In this document: piece by piece, positions 19,707 to 31,082 of the stretch
Numbering within the stretch: position 1 is the stretch's first letter
How the letters are laid out: the number at the start of each line of letters is the position of its first letter
Source: Bacillus inaquosorum KCTC 13429
GTDB taxonomy: Bacteria > Bacillota > Bacilli > Bacillales > Bacillaceae
Assembly: GCF_000332645.1 (NCBI RefSeq)
Contig: NZ_AMXN01000010.1
Span: forward strand, 62,001-126,000
Direction: 5' to 3'
Length of the DNA stretch: 64,000 bases
Made by a program: the position numbers and the translations under genes
Notes under the pieces: generated by a model
The model's input: the letters and a program-made list of their open reading frames with translations, nothing else
Told to the model about the DNA's origin: nothing
Databases searched by the model: none

Positions 19707-19751
19707 ATTCAATGCTTTATACACACTCTTGTGTATTTCTAAGCTGTTCCT

Positions 19752-19781
19752 ATCGTATTACAATTCAGTATTTTTTGTCAA
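19752..19781 (-). promoter_or_regulatory. trp operon promoter inside the 3' end of aroH
   Basis: Minus strand TTGACA (19776-19781), 18-base spacer, TACGAT (19752-19757). The start near 19745 gives a leader of about 202 bases before trpE, matching the known B. subtilis leader. The -35 box and spacer lie within aroH coding sequence. Confidence 0.85.
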
Positions 19782-20141
19782 TGATAAATCGGGTCTTAAT
19801 ACGACGGCTTTTTCTAAATATACATGTCTGATCTGATCCTGAGGAACATCTGTCTGGACGGTCATCATGACTCTTATGCACTTTTTCAGACCGCCGGTTA
19901 CGTCCATTTCCTGCATACAGGTTACTGGCACGTACTGCCATCCTGAAAGCTGACGAACAGCTTTTGCCGGGAAAACGGAGTGCAAATCAGGTGTCGCCGA
20001 AAGAAGCATTTGAACAACATCTTCGGGCTTTGTTTTGTTTTCTTCTATGATTTTTTCTAACAGCTGTTTTGTTTTTTGTAAAATTTCTTCTTCAGTATCC
20101 CGTTCAACTGTAGTTGCTCCGCGAATTCCGCGAATCATCAT
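19758..20141 (-). CDS. aroH: AroH, monofunctional chorismate mutase
   Basis: A 127-residue trimeric chorismate mutase of the AroH class, converting chorismate to prephenate for tyrosine and phenylalanine. Catalytic features are [17 protein letters not shown] at the N terminus (conserved Arg) and the [17 protein letters not shown] and [13 protein letters not shown] segments. ATG 20141 gives the known length and overlaps the aroB TGA by 4 bases. Its last codons contain the -35 region of the trp promoter. This fold is unrelated to the helical E. coli chorismate mutase. Confidence 0.96.
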   Translation of the reverse strand: MMIRGIRGATTVERDTEEEILQKTKQLLEKIIEENKTKPEDVVQMLLSATPDLHSVFPAKAVRQLSGWQYVPVTCMQEMDVTGGLKKCIRVMMTVQTDVPQDQIRHVYLEKAVVLRPDLSLTKNTEL

Positions 20142-21226
20142 GATGTCTCCTCCAATCGCCATTTGTTCAGCCAGCTCTCAAGTTCATTTCTGGAAAATGT
20201 GTGATCAGCAACTTTTCCTAATTCGTTGAGCACGATAAATTGAATCTTCCCGCCGCGGGTCTTCTTATCATTCATCATACGGTCTAAAAGAACCGAAGTT
20301 TCCGTCTCTTTTTTGATTTGACTTGGATAGCCCAGGCTTTTTAGCCAGCTGACCAAACGTTTTCTGTCCATTTCACAGCCCACTGTCTTTTCGCTTACAT
20401 ATAAAGCAAACTGCATTCCGAGGGCTACGGCATCACCGTGAGTGATCTGTCCGTATCCATATTCCGCCTCAACGGCATGGCCGAGCGTATGTCCAAAGTT
20501 TAAGTAGGCTCTTATCCCCTCTTCTTTTTCATCCTGCTGAACGACAGACGCTTTAATTGAAATGCCTTTAAAAATCATGTCATTCAGCTGATCACTTGTG
20601 ATATCGTGCAGTGAGCGGATATTCAGCAGCTCTTCCAGAAACGCTCTGTCATAGATAAAAGCGTGTTTAATCACTTCTGCCATTCCGGACCGAAGCTCTT
20701 TTTCTGGGAGAGAACGCAGAAAGTCTGTATCGTAAAGCACGGCTTTGGGCTGATAAAACGCACCGATTAGATTTTTTCCGAGCGGATGATTCACGGCTAC
20801 TTTTCCTCCGACTGCGCTGTCATGTGCCAAAAGCGTCGTAGGCATTTGAATGAAATCAATGCCGCGCATAAAAGTGGCAGCCACAAAACCGGCAAGATCT
20901 CCTACAACACCGCCACCGAATGCGATGATGCATGAGGAGCGATCCATATGAAAACGAATCGCTTCACTCTGCAGTTTTGTGTACATGTCCATGGATTTCG
21001 CCTGCTCTCCGCTCGGCACCGTCACTTTTTTCACAGGCCATTTTTCTTGCAGCAAATGAAGCATTTCATCACCATACAGGCGATCCACCTCTTCATCCGT
21101 GACAAGCATAATCCGTGTTAAAGGCCTGTTTAGAGAGGTTAATAGTTCGCAAGCCTCTTGTCTGATGCCTTGCCCGATAAAAACAGGATACGACGAGGAA
21201 GCGGTTTGAACATGCAGTGTTCTCAT
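20138..21226 (-). CDS. aroB: AroB, 3-dehydroquinate synthase
   Basis: A 362-residue NAD- and metal-dependent enzyme making 3-dehydroquinate from DAHP, the second shikimate step. The NAD loop [22 protein letters not shown] is near residue 100 and the metal histidines lie in [12 protein letters not shown] (near residue 183) and [12 protein letters not shown] (near residue 245). Its ATG shares one base with the aroF TAA stop (21226), and its stop overlaps the aroH ATG, so the three are translationally coupled. Confidence 0.97.
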   Translation of the reverse strand: MRTLHVQTASSSYPVFIGQGIRQEACELLTSLNRPLTRIMLVTDEEVDRLYGDEMLHLLQEKWPVKKVTVPSGEQAKSMDMYTKLQSEAIRFHMDRSSCIIAFGGGVVGDLAGFVAATFMRGIDFIQMPTTLLAHDSAVGGKVAVNHPLGKNLIGAFYQPKAVLYDTDFLRSLPEKELRSGMAEVIKHAFIYDRAFLEELLNIRSLHDITSDQLNDMIFKGISIKASVVQQDEKEEGIRAYLNFGHTLGHAVEAEYGYGQITHGDAVALGMQFALYVSEKTVGCEMDRKRLVSWLKSLGYPSQIKKETETSVLLDRMMNDKKTRGGKIQFIVLNELGKVADHTFSRNELESWLNKWRLEETS

Positions 21227-22398
21227 TAAAATTCCCTCGACAGTTTTCTCATATTCTCCACATTTTCTCTAATGCGGTCGATTTGATCTAAGCCGAATTG
21301 TTCAACGACTGCGTTCGCAATTTCCCATGCAACAGCAGCTTCAGCTACTACACTTGCCGCAGGCACTGCACAGCTGTCTGAACGTTCAATACTGGCAGAA
21401 AACGGTTCTTTCGTTTCAATATCCACACTCTTCAACGGTTTATATAAAGTCGGAATCGGCTTCATAACTCCGCGGACGACAATCGGCATTCCTGTCGTCA
21501 TGCCGCCTTCCAGACCTCCAAGTCTATTTGTAGCGCGAGTATAGCCCTTTTCCTCGTCCCAAATGATCTCGTCATGGACTTCGCTTCCATTTCTGCCGGC
21601 CGCTTCAAAGCCGATGCCGAATTCCACACCTTTAAATGCGTTAATTGACAGCACTGCAGCAGCAAGCTTACTGTCCAGCTTGCGGTCATAATGGACGTAG
21701 CTGCCCACGCCTACCGGCATTCCCTCGACAATGACTTCTACAATTCCGCCGATGGAATCTCCGTTTGCCTTCGCTTCATCAATGGCAGCCATCATTTTTT
21801 TGCCTGCTTCTTCATCGTAGCATCTGACCGGAGACTCCTCCGTTACACGCTGCAGGTCTTCAATTGACGTATATTCTGTTTTTTCAGCTTTAACTGCGCC
21901 AATTTGCAATACGTGGCCCGCTACCTTAATGCCAAGCTCAGAAAGAATTTTTTTAGCGACAGCCCCTGCTGCCACTCTGACAGTTGTTTCCCTTGCTGAA
22001 GAACGCTCAAGCACATTTCTCATATCACGATGATTATATTTAATCGCACCGTTTAAATCAGCGTGCCCAGGTCTCGGTCTGGAAATTTGGCGTTTCATTT
22101 CCTTTTCTTCATCTTCTGTAATCGGAGCTGCGCCCATGATTTTTGTCCAATGTTTCCAATCGTTGTTTTCTACAACGAGAGCAATTGGCGAACCGAGTGT
22201 GCGGGCATGGCGCACCCCGCTCATAATTTTGGCCTGATCTTTTTCGATTTGCATGCGGCGGCCGCGGCCGTGGCCTTTTTGGCGTCTGGCAAGCTCAAAA
22301 TTGATATCTTCCTCCGTTATGTAAAGCCCGGCAGGCACACCTTCAATAATGGTTGTCAGTTGGGGGCCGTGTGATTCTCCGGCTGTTAAATATCTCAT
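21226..22398 (-). CDS. aroF: AroF (AroC in E. coli naming), chorismate synthase
   Basis: A 390-residue FMN-dependent enzyme converting EPSP to chorismate, the branch point for the genes downstream. The signature [18 protein letters not shown] is at residues 7-24; [40 protein letters not shown] is the second family block (near residue 105). ATG 22398 is chosen because the upstream in-frame start adds six residues not seen in the family. First gene of the supraoperon; promoter candidate at 22442-22471. Confidence 0.97.
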   Translation of the reverse strand: MRYLTAGESHGPQLTTIIEGVPAGLYITEEDINFELARRQKGHGRGRRMQIEKDQAKIMSGVRHARTLGSPIALVVENNDWKHWTKIMGAAPITEDEEKEMKRQISRPRPGHADLNGAIKYNHRDMRNVLERSSARETTVRVAAGAVAKKILSELGIKVAGHVLQIGAVKAEKTEYTSIEDLQRVTEESPVRCYDEEAGKKMMAAIDEAKANGDSIGGIVEVIVEGMPVGVGSYVHYDRKLDSKLAAAVLSINAFKGVEFGIGFEAAGRNGSEVHDEIIWDEEKGYTRATNRLGGLEGGMTTGMPIVVRGVMKPIPTLYKPLKSVDIETKEPFSASIERSDSCAVPAASVVAEAAVAWEIANAVVEQFGLDQIDRIRENVENMRKLSREF

Positions 22399-22441
22399 GA
22401 CTTCTTCTCCCTTCATCGCATTAACGCTTTTAAGTAAAACT

Positions 22442-22471
22442 ACTATAACATATTTTTCAGCAAAAAGTCAG
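22442..22471 (-). promoter_or_regulatory. Candidate aroF (supraoperon) promoter
   Basis: Minus strand CTGACT (22466-22471), 18-base spacer, TATAGT (22442-22447), directly after the cheR stop codon. The -35 box is imperfect. Confidence 0.55.
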
Positions 22472-22472
22472 T

Positions 22473-23396
<924 letters not shown>

Positions 23397-23480
23397 TCAC
23401 TTTAATGTAAACCTTTACAAAACAGAATGAAAACCGGCGGCATTACATGGTGCCGGCTCTGTTACTTATTTTCATAATGA

Positions 23481-23927
23481 TTAATAGATCCAGCCTGCCA
23501 TGAGCTGTTGATATGATACTAATTCTTCATTCTTAAAGAAAATGTTAATCTCGCGTTCAGCACTTTCGAGAGAATCAGAGCCGTGGATGATGTTTTTCCC
23601 GACAAACATGCCATAATCTCCCCGAATCGTACCAGGCAAAGCTTCTTTTGGATTTGTCTTTCCGATCAGCTGTCTCGTCACTTCAATGACATTTTCGCCT
23701 TCCCAAACCATTGCGAATACAGGTCCTGAAGTAATAAACTCAACGAGCTCTCCGAAGAAAGGCTTCCCTTGATGTTCGGCGTAGTGTTTCTCAGCCATTT
23801 GTTCTGTCACTCTCATTAACTTGGCGCCAGCTAATTGTAAGCCCTTACGCTCGAATCTGGATAAAATATCACCAATGAGCTGACGTTGGACACCGTCTGG
23901 TTTCACCATGATAAAAGTCTTTTCCAT
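23481..23927 (-). CDS. ndk: Ndk, nucleoside diphosphate kinase
   Basis: A 148-residue cytosolic kinase transferring the gamma phosphate of ATP to nucleoside diphosphates through a phosphohistidine. The active-site histidine is in [16 protein letters not shown] near residue 115, and the nucleotide site MVKPDGVQR is near residue 7. The ATG at 23927 has a GGTGGAG site six bases before it; a GTG one codon upstream is also possible. The gene lies between hepT and cheR and is followed by two hairpins. Confidence 0.96.
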
Positions 23928-24045
23928 CACATTCTCCACCCCATCATTATGTATGTATAGGCTTTCACACTGCACACCGAAATCGTAACATCTTTCTGAT
24001 AATTAATCAATCCGGGGCGGAGAAATTTCTTAATATCTACAAAAA

Positions 24046-25008
24046 TTAAAATTTTCTTTTACCGATATATTTTGCGATGGCCGCAAGAGACGAACGTGCA
24101 CGTCCTCTCGGAAGCGTGTTTAATTTCTGGAAAGCTTTCTGCAGATACATTTCGCTTACTGCCATAGATGCTTCAATTGCATCTGTTTTTTTGATTTCTT
24201 CAATGATTGGTTCAAGCTGTTCCTGCGTAGTCTCGCTGTTAATCAATTTAAGCTGGTTTCTTAATGCTGGATTTTTCAGGGCATACAGCACTGGCAATGT
24301 GACATTCCCTTGAAGCAAATCTCCTCCAACAGGTTTGCCCAGCTCTTCTTCAGTTGAAGTAAAATCAAGAATATCATCAATAATTTGATAAGACATGCCG
24401 ACGTAATACCCAAACCAATACAGCGCCTTATGAATCTTTTCATCAGCTCCGGACGCAATGGCACCGAGCTGGCAGCTGACTGCGATCAGGAGCGCCGTTT
24501 TTCTTTTGATGCGGCGGAGATACGTTCTGAGATTTTGTTCCATGTTGTATTTGTCTTTGATCTGCTCGATTTCCCCAAGACAAACTTCAACAATAGTCTG
24601 TGACAAAATCCTATGGGCTTTCGGTTCGTTAATTCTCGTCATCATTTCAAGTGATCCCGCAAGCATATAATCGCCTGTGTACATCGCAATGCGATTGTCC
24701 CACTTTGCTTTGATTGTCGGCTTCCCTCTGCGAAGCTCGGCATCGTCAATAACATCATCATGAACCAAAGATGCCATGTGAATCATTTCCAGAGTGACGG
24801 CGACATATTTAATCTTATTAATATCGTAATCGCCAAACATGCCGGAAAGCAGCACGAAAACAGGCCGAATGCGCTTCCCTCCTGCCTGCAGCAGATGAAG
24901 ACCCGCCTCGCTTAAAAGCGGGTAATCGGAACGTACGGTTTGTTCAAGTTCTCTTTCGATTACATCAATATCGTCATTTAAAAAAGAGTAGGCCATTTTA
25001 AATTTCAT
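24046..25008 (-). CDS. hepT: HepT, heptaprenyl diphosphate synthase component II (catalytic)
   Basis: A 320-residue trans-prenyltransferase making C35 heptaprenyl diphosphate, the side chain of menaquinone-7, together with HepS. Aspartate-rich metal motifs are DDVIDD (near residue 80, in HMASLVHDDVIDDAELRRG) and DDILD (near residue 205), typical of the all-alpha isoprenoid synthase fold. I chose ATG 25008 (MKFKMAYSFL), which has GGGTGA before it and matches the N terminus of related enzymes; an upstream in-frame start at 25092 would give 348 residues and overlap menH by 59 bases and is also used in databases. Follows menH in the hepS-menH-hepT operon. Confidence 0.92.
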   Translation of the reverse strand: MKFKMAYSFLNDDIDVIERELEQTVRSDYPLLSEAGLHLLQAGGKRIRPVFVLLSGMFGDYDINKIKYVAVTLEMIHMASLVHDDVIDDAELRRGKPTIKAKWDNRIAMYTGDYMLAGSLEMMTRINEPKAHRILSQTIVEVCLGEIEQIKDKYNMEQNLRTYLRRIKRKTALLIAVSCQLGAIASGADEKIHKALYWFGYYVGMSYQIIDDILDFTSTEEELGKPVGGDLLQGNVTLPVLYALKNPALRNQLKLINSETTQEQLEPIIEEIKKTDAIEASMAVSEMYLQKAFQKLNTLPRGRARSSLAAIAKYIGKRKF

Positions 25009-25033
25009 ATCATTCACCCAAACATCTGTGTTT

Positions 25034-25735
25034 TCATTTCCATCCGATATGCGTGGCAGCGACTCCGCCAGTAAACGAATGATATTTGACATTTTTCAAG
25101 CCCGCCTCTTCAAACAGGCCTGCCAGTTCCTTCATTCCAGGGAATTCTCTGGCTGATTCTTGAAGCCAAGAATATTCTTTATAGCTCTTCGCAAACAGTT
25201 TCCCGAAAAACGGCATAATATACTTAAAATACATAAAGTAGGCCTGTCTGAATCCGAACATTTCCGGCTGGGACGTTTCCAGACATACGACCTGTCCGCC
25301 CGGCTTCACCACACGTCTCATCTCTTTCAGTACAGTCAAGTAATCAGGGACATTGCGGAGTCCGAAGCCAATCGTGACATAATCAAACGTATCATCATCA
25401 AAAGGAAGCTCCATCGCATTTCCGTGCAGCAGTTCAATTTGGCTGAATCCGCCGTTTTTTACTTTCTGCTGGCCGACACTCAGCATATTTTTACTGAAAT
25501 CCAAGCCCTTGATCTCGCCGTTTTTGCCGGCTGCTTTTGCAAGAGCGATCGTCCAGTCAGCCGTTCCGCAGCAAACATCAAGTGCCTTGGCACCTTCTTT
25601 CACATCCATGATGCGCATCGTTTTTTCGCGCCATTTTTTATGCTGCTGAAAACTGATGACAGAGTTCATTTGGTCGTAGTTTTTAGATATTTTTTCAAAT
25701 ACTCCATGAACGCGCTGTTCTTTTGATTCCTGCAT
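25034..25735 (-). CDS. menH: MenH/MenG (UbiE family), demethylmenaquinone methyltransferase
   Basis: A 233-residue SAM-dependent methyltransferase that adds the ring methyl group to demethylmenaquinone, the last step of menaquinone synthesis. SAM motifs: [17 protein letters not shown] near residue 49, the [10 protein letters not shown] second motif and [17 protein letters not shown] near residue 120. Family names UbiE, MenG and GerC2 are used for it. It sits 6 bases after hepS and directly before hepT, so polyprenyl synthesis and ring methylation are encoded together. Confidence 0.96.
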   Translation of the reverse strand: MQESKEQRVHGVFEKISKNYDQMNSVISFQQHKKWREKTMRIMDVKEGAKALDVCCGTADWTIALAKAAGKNGEIKGLDFSKNMLSVGQQKVKNGGFSQIELLHGNAMELPFDDDTFDYVTIGFGLRNVPDYLTVLKEMRRVVKPGGQVVCLETSQPEMFGFRQAYFMYFKYIMPFFGKLFAKSYKEYSWLQESAREFPGMKELAGLFEEAGLKNVKYHSFTGGVAATHIGWK

Positions 25736-25741
25736 AATGGT

Positions 25742-26533
<792 letters not shown>

Positions 26534-26604
26534 TTAATCTATGTATGAGTTTTATCTTTTCATTCGCTTACGCAGGTATCATTATAGCATAAAAAAAAGA
26601 AATT

Positions 26605-26657
26605 GGCTGTATTCACCCGCTGTTTGCGAGCATTTGCGTTGAACAGCGGGAACAGCC
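26605..26657 (-). terminator. Terminator of folE-mtrB
   Basis: Long stem with GGCTGT/ACAGCC (26605-26610/26652-26657) and CCCGCTGTT/AACAGCGGG (26616-26624/26642-26650), followed on the minus strand by a run of eight T after a short AATTTC linker. Confidence 0.8.
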
Positions 26658-26660
26658 AGC

Positions 26661-26888
26661 TTATTTTTTTTCGCTTTTCATTTCTCCGTATGCGGTTTGA
26701 ATGAGTGCCTCTCCTCTGACTTTAATGGCAGAAGTATGCTCTGTAAACTGAGCGATGATTACTTCTCCCTTGTCGAGTTTTTCGGAATGGTGAAACTTTG
26801 TGTCTGTTCCTCTTGTCAGGCCGATCACATTCACTCCGTCCTCAACCGCTTTAATGACGACAAAATCACTTGAATGCTTTTCGTTCAT
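26661..26888 (-). CDS. mtrB: MtrB, tryptophan RNA-binding attenuation protein TRAP
   Basis: A 75-residue beta protein forming an 11-subunit ring that binds tryptophan between subunits and then wraps (G/U)AG-rich RNA around its rim. The [27 protein letters not shown]-terminal half and the [29 protein letters not shown] half include the known RNA-binding lysines of the KxK type and the Trp-binding loop. Target sites in the same window: the trp leader at 19657-19706. It follows folE by 21 bases. Its antagonist, anti-TRAP (rtpA), is not in the window. Confidence 0.97.
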   Translation of the reverse strand: MNEKHSSDFVVIKAVEDGVNVIGLTRGTDTKFHHSEKLDKGEVIIAQFTEHTSAIKVRGEALIQTAYGEMKSEKK

Positions 26889-26909
26889 TTATAGCACCCT
26901 CTATCTTTA

Positions 26910-27482
26910 TTAGTCCTGGCGTTTAATATGTTCCAATACTTCAGCACGGGCAGCGGCATCATCTTTAAAAACGCCTCTGACTGCTGAAGTAACAGTTTTT
27001 GCACCCGGTTTTCTTACACCGCGCATCGTCATGCACATGTGTTCTGCTTCAACCACTACCATTACGCCGTGCGGGTCAAGCGTTTCTACGATACTTTCCG
27101 CAATTGTAGAAGTGATGCGTTCCTGAAGCTGCGGACGCTTTGCAACGGCTTCAACGGCACGTGCCAGTTTGCTGAGGCCTGTGACCTTTCCGCCTCGCGG
27201 TATATATGCAACGTGTGCTTTTCCATAAAAGGGAACAAGGTGATGCTCACACATAGAATGAAACGCGATATCTTTTACAAGAACAAGCTCCTCATGGTTT
27301 TCACCGAAGATAGTCTGGAAATGTTCTTTCGGATCTTCATTCAAGCCGGAGAATACTTCGGCGTACATCTTTGCGACTCTTTTCGGAGTATCAAGAAGCC
27401 CTTCTCTATTCGGGTCTTCTCCGATCGCTTCTAAAATTTGACGAACAGCTTGTTCGATTTGCTCTTTATTAACTTCTTTCAT
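26910..27482 (-). CDS. folE: FolE (MtrA), GTP cyclohydrolase I
   Basis: A 190-residue zinc enzyme, toroidal decamer, converting GTP to dihydroneopterin triphosphate for folate. Zinc and catalytic residues are in [20 protein letters not shown] (near residue 72) and in the [19 protein letters not shown] block near residue 145. It was called mtrA because it is co-transcribed with mtrB, the tryptophan regulator; folate and tryptophan share chorismate and the PabA subunit, which may explain the link. Promoter candidate at 27520-27549. Confidence 0.97.
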   Translation of the reverse strand: MKEVNKEQIEQAVRQILEAIGEDPNREGLLDTPKRVAKMYAEVFSGLNEDPKEHFQTIFGENHEELVLVKDIAFHSMCEHHLVPFYGKAHVAYIPRGGKVTGLSKLARAVEAVAKRPQLQERITSTIAESIVETLDPHGVMVVVEAEHMCMTMRGVRKPGAKTVTSAVRGVFKDDAAARAEVLEHIKRQD

Positions 27483-27519
27483 GTTCTATGTCCTCCACCA
27501 ATGAATACATTTAATTTCG

Positions 27520-27549
27520 ATTCTAGCACACATGCCCCGCTAAAAGCAA
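27520..27549 (-). promoter_or_regulatory. Promoter of folE-mtrB
   Basis: Minus strand TTGCTT (27544-27549), 18-base spacer, extended TGCTAGAAT -10 (TAGAAT at 27520-27525). Confidence 0.6.
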
Positions 27550-27589
27550 AGTGAATGCCCTGCCAGGAAGCCCATGCTCTTGAAATATG

Positions 27590-27614
27590 AAAAGCCCCTT
27601 AGAAAGGGGCTTTT
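27590..27614 (-). terminator. Terminator of hbs
   Basis: AAAAGCCCCTT/AAGGGGCTTTT hairpin with a 3-base loop and a T run on the minus strand, 56 bases after the hbs stop. Confidence 0.88.
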
Positions 27615-27669
27615 CTGTGAAGAAATAAAGTGTATGTAAGCTAGATGCATACACGATCTATATTCACAA

Positions 27670-27948
27670 TTATTTTCCGGCAACTGCGTCTTTAAGCGCT
27701 TTACCTGGTTTGAAAGCAGGTACTTTGCTTGCTGGAATTTCGATTTCTTCACCTGTTTGAGGATTGCGTCCTTTACGTGCAGAACGTTCACGCACCTCGA
27801 AGTTACCAAAACCGATCAGTTGAATTTTATCACCGTTTTTAAGTGCATCTAAGATCGTATCAAAAACAGAGTCAACTGCTTTTGTAGCGTCTTTTTTAGA
27901 CAATTCGCTTGCTTCTGCAACCGCATTGATAAGTTCTGTTTTGTTCAT
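27670..27948 (-). CDS. hbs: Hbs, HU-family nucleoid protein
   Basis: A 92-residue essential histone-like DNA-binding protein. The sequence shows the HU fold: helical [29 protein letters not shown], then [24 protein letters not shown], which forms the DNA-gripping beta arm, and a [10 protein letters not shown] tail. It compacts the nucleoid and coats DNA non-specifically. ATG 27948 is preceded by GGGAGGAGGTG, a very strong ribosome site, as expected for a very abundant protein; an in-frame start ten codons upstream would place the initiation over that site and is rejected. The leader is long (about 180 bases). Confidence 0.98.
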   Translation of the reverse strand: MNKTELINAVAEASELSKKDATKAVDSVFDTILDALKNGDKIQLIGFGNFEVRERSARKGRNPQTGEEIEIPASKVPAFKPGKALKDAVAGK

Positions 27949-28134
27949 GCCTTTCACCTCCTCCCAAAAGGAATACATTCAGTTCGTTTATTATCATTTC
28001 TTCACAGTTCAGTCTGATTCTAAACCTGTCTCAGAAAAAAATCAGAGCAGGCAAGAAAGACAATTAAACGGCTTTTTACGAAAAACTGCACTCTGAGGAA
28101 TGTTTGTCCAACAAAGTGAAGAATTTCTGTATGT

Positions 28135-28163
28135 AGAGTAACACATATAAAAAGCCATATCAA
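28135..28163 (-). promoter_or_regulatory. Proximal hbs promoter candidate
   Basis: Minus strand TTGATA (28158-28163), 17-base spacer, TACTCT (28135-28140) extended by TG one base upstream. Transcripts from here would carry a leader of about 180 bases. Confidence 0.55.
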
Positions 28164-28165
28164 GC

Positions 28166-28195
28166 ATTTTAAAGCGTCAATCCCTTGCTCGTCAA
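28166..28195 (-). promoter_or_regulatory. Distal hbs promoter candidate
   Basis: Minus strand TTGACG (28190-28195), 18-base spacer, TAAAAT (28166-28171). Two promoters are known for hbs in B. subtilis; whether these are exactly the mapped ones cannot be decided here. Confidence 0.55.
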
Positions 28196-28282
28196 GGATT
28201 TAACGTGATTTATCGAACAAATATTCCTTTTTTTACTTTTTTCATCCTATTCTTTGATCCTTTTCCATTATTAAGAGCAAAG

Positions 28283-28314
28283 AAAAAAGACCTCCCATTC
28301 TATAAAGAGGTCTT
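28283..28314 (-). terminator. Terminator of spoIVA
   Basis: AAGACCTC/GAGGTCTT stem with a 12-base loop and a TTTTTTC tail on the minus strand, immediately after the spoIVA stop. Confidence 0.85.
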
Positions 28315-28320
28315 GCGGTA

Positions 28321-29799
28321 TTACAGGATGATGGCGATTAAGCCGCCTGAGCCTTCGTTTATAATTCTTTCTAACGTTTCTTTTAATTTGTACCGTGCGT
28401 TTTCAGGCATTAATGACAGCTTTGCCTGAATCCCCTCTCTTACAATTGAGCTCAGCGATCTTCCGAAGATATCGGAGTTCCAGATGGAGAGCGGATCATC
28501 CTCAAAGTCTTGCATTAAATAGCGTACAAGCTCTTCGCTTTGTTTTTCCGTTCCGATAATCGGCGCGAACTCGCTTTCGACGTCTACTTTGATCATATGG
28601 ATCGACGGAGCGACAGCTTTCAGCCTCACACCGAATCGTGAGCCCTGCCGTATAATTTCCGGCTCATCGAGACTCATATCTGTTAAAGCAGGCGCTGCAA
28701 TGCCGTATCCCGTCTGTTTGACCATTTTTAAGGCATCGGACACTTGATCATATTCTGTTTTCGCATGGGCGAAGTCCTGCATGAGCTCAAGCAGATGGTC
28801 TCTTCCTCTGATTTCAACGCCCACCACTTCTTTCAGGATTTGATCATATAATTGGTCCGGCGCGTACAAATCAATTTCAGCCACCCCTTGGCCCAGCTCG
28901 ATTCCGGCTAACCCGGCACTTTCAATGAACTCAAACTCGCTGAATTGGCCGACAACCCTGTCTACATCCCGGAGACGCTTAATATCCTTAACGGTTTCCT
29001 TCACGGATTCCTGATAGCTTTCACGCAGCCAATGGTTTTCTTTCAGCACCATTACCCAGCTTGGGAGATTGACATTCACTTCAAGCACCGGAAACTCGTA
29101 GAGGGCCTCTCTGAGCACATTCAGCACATCTGTTTCCCGCATGCTTTCTACGCTCATTGCCAATACCGGGATATCATATTTTTCGCTTAAATCCTGGCGC
29201 ATGGCTTCTGTTTCCGGGTGATACGGCCTCACTGAGTTGATGACCATAATAAAGGGTTTGCCAACCTCTTTCAGCTCTTCAATAACTCTTTCTTCAGCCT
29301 CTATATAGTCACTTCTGGCGATATCCCCAATGGTGCCGTCTGTCGTAATGACAACTCCGATGGTCGAGTGTTCCTGAATGACTTTTCGTGTGCCGATTTC
29401 AGCAGCCTCATGAAATGGGATCGGTTCTTCGTACCAAGGCGTATTAATCATCCGCGGCCCGTTTTCATCTTCATATCCTTTTGCACCGGGAACTGTGTAA
29501 CCTACACAATCTACTAATCTTATATTGACATCGAGTCCGTCTGACACATGAACAGACATCGCCTGATTCGGAACAAATTTAGGCTCTGTAGTCATAATCG
29601 TTTTGCCGGCTGCGCTTTGCGGCAGTTCATCCTGCGCACGTGCCCGGTCTGCTTCGTTACTGATATTCGGGAGCACCACAAGCTCCATAAATTTCTTAAT
29701 AAACGTGGATTTTCCTGTACGGACAGCACCTACGACTCCTAAGTATATATCGCCTCCTGTTCGTTCAGCGATATCCTTGAAAATATCGACCTTTTCCAA
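28321..29799 (-). CDS. spoIVA: SpoIVA, spore coat basement-layer ATPase
   Basis: A 492-residue mother-cell protein that coats the forespore membrane and polymerises with ATP hydrolysis into the platform for coat and cortex assembly, anchored by SpoVM. The TRAFAC-like ATPase domain shows the Walker A loop GVVGAVRTGKSTFIKKF (residues ~22-38) and the switch region RLVDCVGYTVPGAKG. The middle and C-terminal domains carry the polymerisation surface, ending GSGGLIAIIL. Start TTG 29799 with GGGAGGGGATCAC before it gives the established length. A SigE-type promoter is at 29870-29900. Confidence 0.97.
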   Translation of the reverse strand: MEKVDIFKDIAERTGGDIYLGVVGAVRTGKSTFIKKFMELVVLPNISNEADRARAQDELPQSAAGKTIMTTEPKFVPNQAMSVHVSDGLDVNIRLVDCVGYTVPGAKGYEDENGPRMINTPWYEEPIPFHEAAEIGTRKVIQEHSTIGVVITTDGTIGDIARSDYIEAEERVIEELKEVGKPFIMVINSVRPYHPETEAMRQDLSEKYDIPVLAMSVESMRETDVLNVLREALYEFPVLEVNVNLPSWVMVLKENHWLRESYQESVKETVKDIKRLRDVDRVVGQFSEFEFIESAGLAGIELGQGVAEIDLYAPDQLYDQILKEVVGVEIRGRDHLLELMQDFAHAKTEYDQVSDALKMVKQTGYGIAAPALTDMSLDEPEIIRQGSRFGVRLKAVAPSIHMIKVDVESEFAPIIGTEKQSEELVRYLMQDFEDDPLSIWNSDIFGRSLSSIVREGIQAKLSLMPENARYKLKETLERIINEGSGGLIAIIL

Positions 29800-29869
29800 G
29801 TGATCCCCTCCCGGACTTCCTATCCTTCTCAATTTTATTAAGCTCTTTCAATCAAACACAGGACACTAT

Positions 29870-29900
29870 ATGTGTATGACGTTGTCCTATTTCAATATGA
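29870..29900 (-). promoter_or_regulatory. SigE promoter of spoIVA
   Basis: Minus strand TCATATT (29894-29900), 15-base spacer, CATACACAT (29870-29878), a very good match to the SigE consensus (KMATATT, 14-15 bases, CATACAMT), fitting mother-cell expression. Confidence 0.8.
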
Positions 29901-29940
29901 CATCTTTAGAAAATTTCCCATCCACAATCTATTAAAGTAT

Positions 29941-29982
29941 AAAAAAACCTTTCTCCCTATTTGTATGCAAGGGAGAAAGGTT
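29941..29982 (-). terminator. Terminator after yphF
   Basis: AACCTTTCTCCC/GGGAGAAAGGTT 12-bp stem followed on the minus strand by seven T. It touches the yphF stop. Confidence 0.88.
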
Positions 29983-30716
29983 CATTCCTTTTTCATATCA
30001 TTTTCTAAAAAAACAGGTTCCTGTTTGTCATTTACCGTATATTTCACAGAAAACGCGGGGACAAAGGGGGTTTCTTGCCAAATCATATCCTGGATTTCAG
30101 AACCGGGTTTAAACGTTTTTTTGCTTTTTTTGAGGCAAGAAGCCAGCTCAGTCCGGTAATCGGCATATATTTCTCCGTCTCCGTCAATCATAAGCGGCAA
30201 GGAATTCCCTGAGATTGGGCTTGTCACTGTAAGAGAGCTTCCATCCCCAAGCTTCTTCCCATCGAGTGTAAATAAATCACGTGATAGCACATCCTTGTAA
30301 GGCGGATATTGATGCTCTTGGCGGTACATTTGGACGCGCAATTTCACATCGCGGATTTTTTCAGCCATCTTTAGATCAATCAATTTAACAGTCGGATCGT
30401 TCTCTACGTCAACAAGCACATATTGATAGTCTCCTCCGCTTTCATATGCCGTGCTTGGAGGTTCGGCTATATATCTCGGCGCTAAACGGTTAAAGTCTAT
30501 CGGATACTTTTGATATAGCGGTGTCGACATATCTTTTGTTTGAATGGGAAGCAGCCCTCCATTAGCCTTTTGAAATTCATCAACAGCAGACTGAACCTGC
30601 TTTAGCTGGTCCTGATAAGGAATGGCATGTACACTGCTTTTCCGCTCATTCGGATATAAACACCCCGATAAAAACACGACTGCCGCAAAAATTATAGCGC
30701 ACTTCAGTTTACCCAT
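29982..30716 (-). CDS. yphF: YphF, predicted lipoprotein (DUF3939)
   Basis: A 244-residue secreted lipoprotein: the signal peptide [17 protein letters not shown] ends in a lipobox (LSGC) with the lipidated cysteine at residue 19. The mature part is hydrophilic with several Tyr/Pro-rich stretches ([14 protein letters not shown], [28 protein letters not shown]) and no catalytic motif that I recognise. The family is found in spore formers. It follows yphE by 21 bases, so the two are probably co-transcribed. Function unknown. Confidence 0.87.
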   Translation of the reverse strand: MGKLKCAIIFAAVVFLSGCLYPNERKSSVHAIPYQDQLKQVQSAVDEFQKANGGLLPIQTKDMSTPLYQKYPIDFNRLAPRYIAEPPSTAYESGGDYQYVLVDVENDPTVKLIDLKMAEKIRDVKLRVQMYRQEHQYPPYKDVLSRDLFTLDGKKLGDGSSLTVTSPISGNSLPLMIDGDGEIYADYRTELASCLKKSKKTFKPGSEIQDMIWQETPFVPAFSVKYTVNDKQEPVFLENDMKKE

Positions 30717-30737
30717 ACAGCACTTCCTTTTACAGCT

Positions 30738-30941
30738 TTATTCATTGACGGGGCCGCTGAATACCACGAAAAACACAATAATTCCAGATATGAGCATACA
30801 CATGTAAGCAAAAGACGATACCGCAATCTTCAGAAACCGATTTTGAAACTTAAACCGGCTTAAATAGATGGAAGCTACAGCCAGAAACATCAGACCCATG
30901 GACCCCAGTGCAAACCACATTTTCATCAATGCCAGACTCAA
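30738..30941 (-). CDS. yphE: YphE, small membrane protein (DUF2768)
   Basis: A 67-residue protein with two membrane segments (LGSMGLMFLAVASIYLSRF and FAYMCMLISGIIVFFVVFSG) and a short basic linker between them. It belongs to the DUF2768 family of Bacilli and has no known function. The start is TTG at 30941 with GGGGAGG nine bases before it. It precedes yphF and lies after a terminator that closes the gpsA transcript, so an own promoter within 30950-31040 is likely. Confidence 0.85.
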   Translation of the reverse strand: MSLALMKMWFALGSMGLMFLAVASIYLSRFKFQNRFLKIAVSSFAYMCMLISGIIVFFVVFSGPVNE

Positions 30942-31042
30942 TGACCTGCGCCTCCCCGATATGTATGATGTAAGCGTTATATTTTAATTTTAATATACAG
31001 CCCCGGAAAAGATCAACCAGATTTTCCATCCTTTGATAGAAC

Positions 31043-31082
31043 AAAAAAAAACTGAAGCAAAGAGGGGGACCTTCACTTCAGT
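31043..31082 (-). terminator. Terminator upstream of yphE (end of the gpsA side)
   Basis: ACTGAAG/CTTCAGT outer stem (31051-31057/31076-31082), loop with AGGGGGACC, then a run of eight T on the minus strand. Confidence 0.75.

Noticed and set aside
25160-25726. Long plus-strand open frame (188 codons) opposite menH
   Set aside because: It lies fully antisense to a conserved methyltransferase, has no ribosome site and no recognisable protein family.
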